Shown in pieces: positions 60,525-64,000 of a stretch of DNA of 64,000 bases. The notes beneath the pieces are model-generated. The model saw only the letters and a program-made list of their open reading frames with translations, was not told the origin of the DNA and did not search any database. Origin of the DNA: CAXTSE01 sp964246985 (lineage in GTDB: Bacteria > Actinomycetota > Actinomycetes > Actinomycetales > Microbacteriaceae); NCBI GenBank assembly GCA_964246985.1, contig CAXTSE010000002.1, positions 177,667-241,666 of the forward strand. Reading direction: 5' to 3'. The first letter of the stretch is position 1. Every line of letters begins with the position of its first letter. The position numbers and the translations under genes are program-made.

Positions 60525-61814
60525 GTGACCACGGCGGACCAGCGGCGGGTGCGATCGCGTCCGCCGCTGCCTCCGGGCCGGCAGGTACGCAACCCGCTCA
60601 GCCGGGTGCGGGTGGACTCCGCGGTCGCGCGGTCCGCCGCGGGGTTCGGACTGGCGTTCCTGTTCCAATCGCTGCCGCCGATGATCTCCCAGCTGCCCAA
60701 CATGCACCCGGTCTGGACCGTCTCGCTCGTCGGCGCGCTGCTGCTCACCCTGCTCGCCGCCTGCGTGGCCTCGGTCGTGCGGCGGTACGTGCGTGTCGTC
60801 AACTCCGCGTTCGCGGTCGTCTATCTGGTCGCGATGGTGAGCTGGCCCTTCGCCGTGCTCGACATGTCGGCGGTCACGACCGAGAGCTCGTGGCTGTACT
60901 ACATGATGACCATCGCGACGGCGATGGCCGCGATCGGGTTCGAGGTGCGGCTGGCCGCCGCCTACCTGGTGCTCGTGCCCGCGGTCTATGCCGTGATCCG
61001 CCTGACCCCGGCGGGCGGAGACGTCGGTCCCGAGCGCGCGGTGCTCGACTCGGTGTACGCCCTGATCCTCGGCGGGGTCATCACGATCATCTTCACGATG
61101 CTGCGGGCGGCGGCGGCCGACGTCGACCGCGCCCAGCAGATGGCGCTCGATCGCTACTCGCACGCCGTGCGCCAGCACGCCACGGAGGCCGAGCGCGTGC
61201 AGGTCGACGCCATCGTGCACGACAGCGTGCTCACGACGCTGCTGTCGGCGGCGCGTGCCTACACGACGGAGGCCATGGCGCTGGCCGCGACCATGGCGGG
61301 CAACGCCATCGGCTACCTGCGTGACGCGGTGGCGGTTGCGCCCGACGTCGACGCCGCGGTTCCGGGCGCCGTGGTGGCCACCCGGATCGCCGACGCGGCC
61401 CCGACCATGTCGCAGCCCTTCCGGGTGGCCTCGGCCGGCACCCTGCTGCCCTCGGTGCCCCTGCCGGTGGCCGAGGCCCTCTACTCGGCCGCGGTGCAGG
61501 CCATGGTCAACAGCGCTCAGCACGCCGGGCCGGGCGTCGCCCGCTGGGCGGACGTCCGCGCGCTGGGCGACGGCATCGAGGTCGAGATCGGCGACGCCGG
61601 GCAGGGATTCGACCCGAGTCGCGTGCCCACCGAGCGCCTCGGCGTGCGGGTGTCGATCCTCGAGCGGCTCTCGAGCGTCGGCGGTCACGCGGAGATCGCG
61701 ACGGCGGTCGGCGAGGGCACGGTCATCACCCTGCGCTGGCCGGACCCGCGCTCGACGTCGGCGCCCGACTACGAGGCGATCGCCGCGGATGCGGTGGAGA
61801 GCGAGGCGCCGTGA
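60525..61814 (+). CDS. membrane sensor histidine kinase
   Basis: A 429-residue kinase: Arg-rich N-terminal cytoplasmic stretch, about six membrane helices (residues 40-195), a short coiled linker (DRAQQMALDRYSHAVRQHAT), then a HisKA_3-like phosphoacceptor VDAIVHDSVLTTLLSAARAY (His about residue 230) and an HATPase domain (MVNSAQHAGPGVARWADVRA as N-box, EIGDAGQGFDPSRVPTERLG as G1, GEGTVITLRWP). It phosphorylates the upstream LuxR-type regulator. The small extracytoplasmic loops suggest it senses something in the membrane. The stop overlaps the next gene. Confidence 0.9.
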   Translation: MTTADQRRVRSRPPLPPGRQVRNPLSRVRVDSAVARSAAGFGLAFLFQSLPPMISQLPNMHPVWTVSLVGALLLTLLAACVASVVRRYVRVVNSAFAVVYLVAMVSWPFAVLDMSAVTTESSWLYYMMTIATAMAAIGFEVRLAAAYLVLVPAVYAVIRLTPAGGDVGPERAVLDSVYALILGGVITIIFTMLRAAAADVDRAQQMALDRYSHAVRQHATEAERVQVDAIVHDSVLTTLLSAARAYTTEAMALAATMAGNAIGYLRDAVAVAPDVDAAVPGAVVATRIADAAPTMSQPFRVASAGTLLPSVPLPVAEALYSAAVQAMVNSAQHAGPGVARWADVRALGDGIEVEIGDAGQGFDPSRVPTERLGVRVSILERLSSVGGHAEIATAVGEGTVITLRWPDPRSTSAPDYEAIAADAVESEAP

Positions 61815-62860
61815 TCACGATCGGCGCCCCGCGCTTCCTCCTCGTCAGCCTCGCCCTCCTCTTCTCCAGCTACCACCTCGTGCTCGCCTTCTACTCGCTG
61901 CCCCTCGGGTACTACGTCGACGTAACGCCGGTCTACGGCGCGATGGCGCTCTACGCCGTCGCCACGATCGCCGCGCTGGCGGTGGGTCGTCGGCGCATGC
62001 CCATCTGGGTCGCCGCGTTCGCGTTCGCCGTCGTCATCGCGTTGCCGCTGCTGGTGACCACTCAGCTCGATCCCGAGCGGGAGGGCGGCAACAGCTACGC
62101 CACCTGGTACGTCGCGGCCATCGGCACCCTCCTGACGATCGTCTGCACCCGCGGGCGCTCGGGCTTCGCCTGGGCGGGTGTCGTCTTCCTGGTCGCTCAG
62201 ACCGTGGTGTGGGGCGGCTCGGCGCCTCTGCTCGGCATCGGCGTCATCGGCAGCGTGGCGTGGGTCGGAGTCGCCCAGATCATCACGAACGCCCTGTCGA
62301 AGGCCGTCCGCGACTCGCAGAGCTTCACCCTCGCCGAGCGCGGGGCAGCCGACTGGCAGGCGGCGCAGGAGGCGCATCTGAACGAGCGGCAGTTCCGGCT
62401 CGGGCAGACGAGCGTCATGGCCCTGCCGATGCTGCGCACGATCCAGCAGACGGGCGGCGACCTCTCGGATGCGCAGCGCGCCGAGTGTCTCCACCTGGAG
62501 GGGGCCATCCGCGACGAGATCCGCGGACGAAAGCTGCTGAACGACGCCGTGCGCGAGCAGGTGATGCTCGCGCGGAGACGCGGCACGACCGTCACCCTCC
62601 TCGACGAGGGCGGCATCGACGACCTGGAGGACCACGACCTCGATCGGGTGCTGGGCAAGCTCGCCGAGGCGCTGCGCAGCACCGCCGCCGACAAGGTCAT
62701 CGCGCGCACCGTGCCCGAGGGCTCGGACGTGGCGGTCACCGTGGTCGGGCTGCACGTCTCCGGAGACGGTGAGGCGAGCCTCCTCGGCGACGATTCGCTA
62801 GAGGACGACGAGGTTGCGCTGTGGCTGGAGATTCCGCGCGCGACGTCGGCTCCGGAATGA
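61811..62860 (+). CDS. kinase-like membrane protein lacking the phospho-His (putative pseudokinase)
   Basis: A 349-residue protein with about six membrane helices (residues 8-165), then a helical segment and a C-terminal alpha/beta part. The layout parallels the kinase upstream, but where that has VHDSVLTTL this one has GQTSVMALPML, with no His-Asp. The ATPase-like region (LDRVLGKLAEALRSTAADKV, then VAVTVVGLHVSG) lacks N, G1 and G2 boxes. GTG start at 61811 overlaps the kinase stop by four bases. I infer a regulatory partner of the kinase; no named family recognised. Confidence 0.7.
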   Translation: MITIGAPRFLLVSLALLFSSYHLVLAFYSLPLGYYVDVTPVYGAMALYAVATIAALAVGRRRMPIWVAAFAFAVVIALPLLVTTQLDPEREGGNSYATWYVAAIGTLLTIVCTRGRSGFAWAGVVFLVAQTVVWGGSAPLLGIGVIGSVAWVGVAQIITNALSKAVRDSQSFTLAERGAADWQAAQEAHLNERQFRLGQTSVMALPMLRTIQQTGGDLSDAQRAECLHLEGAIRDEIRGRKLLNDAVREQVMLARRRGTTVTLLDEGGIDDLEDHDLDRVLGKLAEALRSTAADKVIARTVPEGSDVAVTVVGLHVSGDGEASLLGDDSLEDDEVALWLEIPRATSAPE

Positions 62861-62862
62861 CC

Positions 62863-62891
62863 GAAGGGCCGGCGCTCAGCACCGGCCCTTC
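62863..62891 (+). terminator. terminator hairpin after the two-component operon
   Basis: GAAGGGCCGG (62863-62872) pairs perfectly with CCGGCCCTTC (62882-62891) around a nine-base loop; only a weak T-rich tail follows. It begins three bases after the pseudokinase stop. Confidence 0.75.
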
Positions 62892-62900
62892 GTCAAAATC

Positions 62901-62937
62901 CGAGTCAGGGCGACAACCCGAATATCGCCCTGACTCG
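62901..62937. repeat. second perfect hairpin downstream
   Basis: CGAGTCAGGGCGA (62901-62913) and its exact complement (62925-62937) enclose an 11-base loop. It lies nine bases beyond the first terminator hairpin; it may be a back-up terminator or a protein-binding palindrome. Confidence 0.7.
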
Positions 62938-63076
62938 CCCCCACATCATCGGCCCGCTTACCCTAGTCGGCCGATGAATGGCGGTGCCCCTCGATGAGGA
63001 GCACCTGTGGATACAACAATGCCTGGGCCGACCACATCCCAATAGTCGTCATTTCGGGGGACAGCGGAGGGGACGC

Positions 63077-63166
63077 ATGGAGGCCCGGATGCCCCGCAGG
63101 GCCGTTGGACTGGCCGGAACCCCTGCAATCAGGCGCGGCTGCGGCCCGATCCGGATGCGGGGGTAG
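63077..63166 (+). CDS. possible 29-residue basic peptide (weak)
   Basis: The only reading in 62938-63196 with a good ribosome-binding site: GGAGGGG four bases before ATG. The product is 29 residues, Arg-rich (MEARMPRRAVGLAGTPAIRR, then GCGPIRMRG), with no recognisable domain and no downstream plus-strand gene. Longer frames through the same stretch lack good starts. It could equally be untranslated RNA. Confidence 0.2.
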   Translation: MEARMPRRAVGLAGTPAIRRGCGPIRMRG

Positions 63167-63196
63167 ACGAATCGTGCTGATTCCGTCGTGCCCGCA

Positions 63197-63254
63197 GGGG
63201 TACAGGGGGTGTACCCCGACAGTGCCGTCCCCGCGAGAACGGGGAGATTCCGAC
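63197..63254 (-). terminator. paired hairpins downstream of accE
   Basis: GGGGTACA (63197-63204) pairs with TGTACCCC (63210-63217), and CCCCG/CGGGG around CGAGAA (about 63230-63245) forms a second stem. They lie just after the accE stop on the minus strand and probably end the acc transcript. Confidence 0.5.
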
Positions 63255-63259
63255 CCCGA

Positions 63260-63487
63260 TCAGCGCTCGGACGTGCTCCAGGCGCCGCGGGTGACCGGGG
63301 TGCGGATGGCGCGCTGGCTCTTCTCCCAGGCGCTCCGGACCCGCGGAACCCGGCGCCGCTGCTCGCCCGCGATCTCGTCGAGGGCGCCGGTGACGACGGC
63401 GCTGAGCGCGGCCAGCTCCTCGGCCGTCGGGTTGCCGCGCACGATGCGGATGTCGACGGGCGGGAGCTGCTCGGAGGACTCCGTCAT
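63260..63487 (-). CDS. accE: acyl-CoA carboxylase epsilon subunit
   Basis: A 75-residue protein of the actinobacterial AccE/PccE family. The N-terminal part is VDIRIVRGNPTAEELAALSAVV, and the C-terminus holds the conserved SAWEKSQRAIRTPVTRGAW. It bridges alpha and beta subunits in propionyl/acetyl-CoA carboxylase complexes. It follows the beta-subunit gene after 15 bases in the same direction. Confidence 0.92.
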   Translation of the reverse strand: MTESSEQLPPVDIRIVRGNPTAEELAALSAVVTGALDEIAGEQRRRVPRVRSAWEKSQRAIRTPVTRGAWSTSER

Positions 63488-63502
63488 CTCAGGCTCCCGC
63501 GA

Positions 63503-64000
63503 TCACAGCGGGATGTTCCCGTGCTTCTTGGGCGGCAGCTCGGCGCGCTTCGTGCGGAGGGCCCGCAGCGCCTTGATGACCGCGATCCGGGTGGCCGCCG
63601 GCTCGATGACGCCGTCGAGCTCGCCGCGCTCGGCCGCGAGGAACGGCGACGCGACGTTGTACGTGTACTCGTTGGCGAGGCGCAGGCGCACGGCCGCGAC
63701 ATCCTCGCCTGCCTCCTCCGCCCGCTTGATCTCGCCGCGGTACAGGATGTTGACGGCACCCTGGCCTCCCATCACCGCGATCTCGGCGGTGGGCCAGGCG
63801 AAGTTGATGTCGGCGCCCAGCTGCTTCGAGCCCATGACGATGTACGCGCCGCCGTAGGCCTTCCGCGTGATGACCGTGACGAGCGGCACGGTCGCCTCGG
63901 CGTAGGCGTAGAGCAGCTTCGCTCCGCGGCGGATCACACCCGTCCACTCCTGGTCGGTGCCGGGCAGGTAGCCGGGCACGTCCACGAGGGTGAGGATCGG
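63503..64000 (-). CDS. accD5: acyl-CoA carboxylase beta subunit (C-terminal part, cut by window)
   Basis: The final ~165 residues of a carboxyltransferase beta subunit; the frame runs off the window at 64000. Visible: LVDVPGYLPGTDQEWTGVIR, TVITRKAYGGAYIVMGSKQL, AWPTAEIAVMGGQGAVNILY and the Lys-rich C-terminus KKHGNIPL. It transfers carboxyl from biotin (AccA3) to acetyl- or propionyl-CoA. The pairing with accE and nearby accA3/maf supports the AccD5/PccB assignment; substrate preference cannot be judged from this part. Confidence 0.92.
   Translation of the reverse strand, partial: PILTLVDVPGYLPGTDQEWTGVIRRGAKLLYAYAEATVPLVTVITRKAYGGAYIVMGSKQLGADINFAWPTAEIAVMGGQGAVNILYRGEIKRAEEAGEDVAAVRLRLANEYTYNVASPFLAAERGELDGVIEPAATRIAVIKALRALRTKRAELPPKKHGNIPL

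Noticed and set aside
62978..63166. 62-residue protein gene
   Set aside because: Start lacks a ribosome-binding site and the sequence has no protein-like features; only the last 29 codons have a usable start.

Overview
The window is high-GC actinobacterial chromosome. I infer a Microbacterium-like member of the Microbacteriaceae from the gene families (DUF4244/TadE pilus genes, LpdA-type quinone reductase, acyl-CoA carboxylase epsilon subunit, Rv-type neighbourhoods), GTG-rich starts, many leaderless promoters, and a dispersed GGTCGAGCCTGTCGAGACC repeat. No phage, transposase, CRISPR array or rRNA is visible. There is one run of ten Ns (19862-19871). Four disrupted genes cluster between 17.4 and 28.9 kb, and part of that may be assembly error.

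Layout. 0-5.6 kb: three small pilus-type genes, then topA-tmk-holB. 5.6-16.5 kb: a secreted hydrolase, a TetR regulator, tRNA-Thr(CGU), a CAP-like secreted protein, a Gfo/Idh oxidoreductase, a PBP4-type carboxypeptidase, nicotinamidase, a 29-residue membrane peptide, an RNA methyltransferase, an ABC exporter and a lipoprotein. 16.5-19.1 kb: a DrrAB-like ABC-2 system with one frameshifted permease. 19.1-25.2 kb: an FMN-riboswitch-led minus-strand operon ribD-ribE-ribBA-ribH, followed by an MHS transporter and an SDR interrupted by the gap. 25.4-29.9 kb: a frameshifted AbiEi/DUF559-like gene, HAD, trpS, frameshifted xthA, YihY. 30-34.9 kb: PTS enzyme I, a sigma factor fused to anti-sigma-like, membrane and Ig-like segments, and an rRNA methyltransferase. 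34.9-38.4 kb: sdhCDAB. 38.6-39.7 kb: mannose-1-phosphate guanylyltransferase.

39.8-54.3 kb is a nucleoside uptake and salvage island. It holds a BMP lipoprotein, an ABC importer with two permeases, cytidine deaminase, thymidine phosphorylase, nucleoside hydrolase, an adenosylhomocysteinase-like enzyme, an IclR regulator, adenosine deaminase, an orphan PTS EIIA/EIIB pair, a phosphosugar mutase (probably phosphopentomutase) and purine nucleoside phosphorylase. Imported nucleosides would be deaminated or phosphorolysed to bases and pentose-1-phosphates, and the mutase would pass these to central metabolism.

54.4-64 kb: LpdA, acyl-CoA carboxylase alpha, Maf, a TRAM-domain RNA methyltransferase, a response regulator/histidine kinase/pseudokinase triad, and minus-strand accE and accD (cut by the window end). 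Much of 35-64 kb follows the gene neighbourhood known around Rv3280-Rv3319 of Mycobacterium tuberculosis.

The signals I would examine first are the sigma/anti-sigma/Ig fusion flanked by two copies of a fixed-spacing promoter-like motif, the repeat-encoded tails at three rib gene ends, the kinase/pseudokinase triad, and the nearly uniform 6-nt leaderless promoter geometry.
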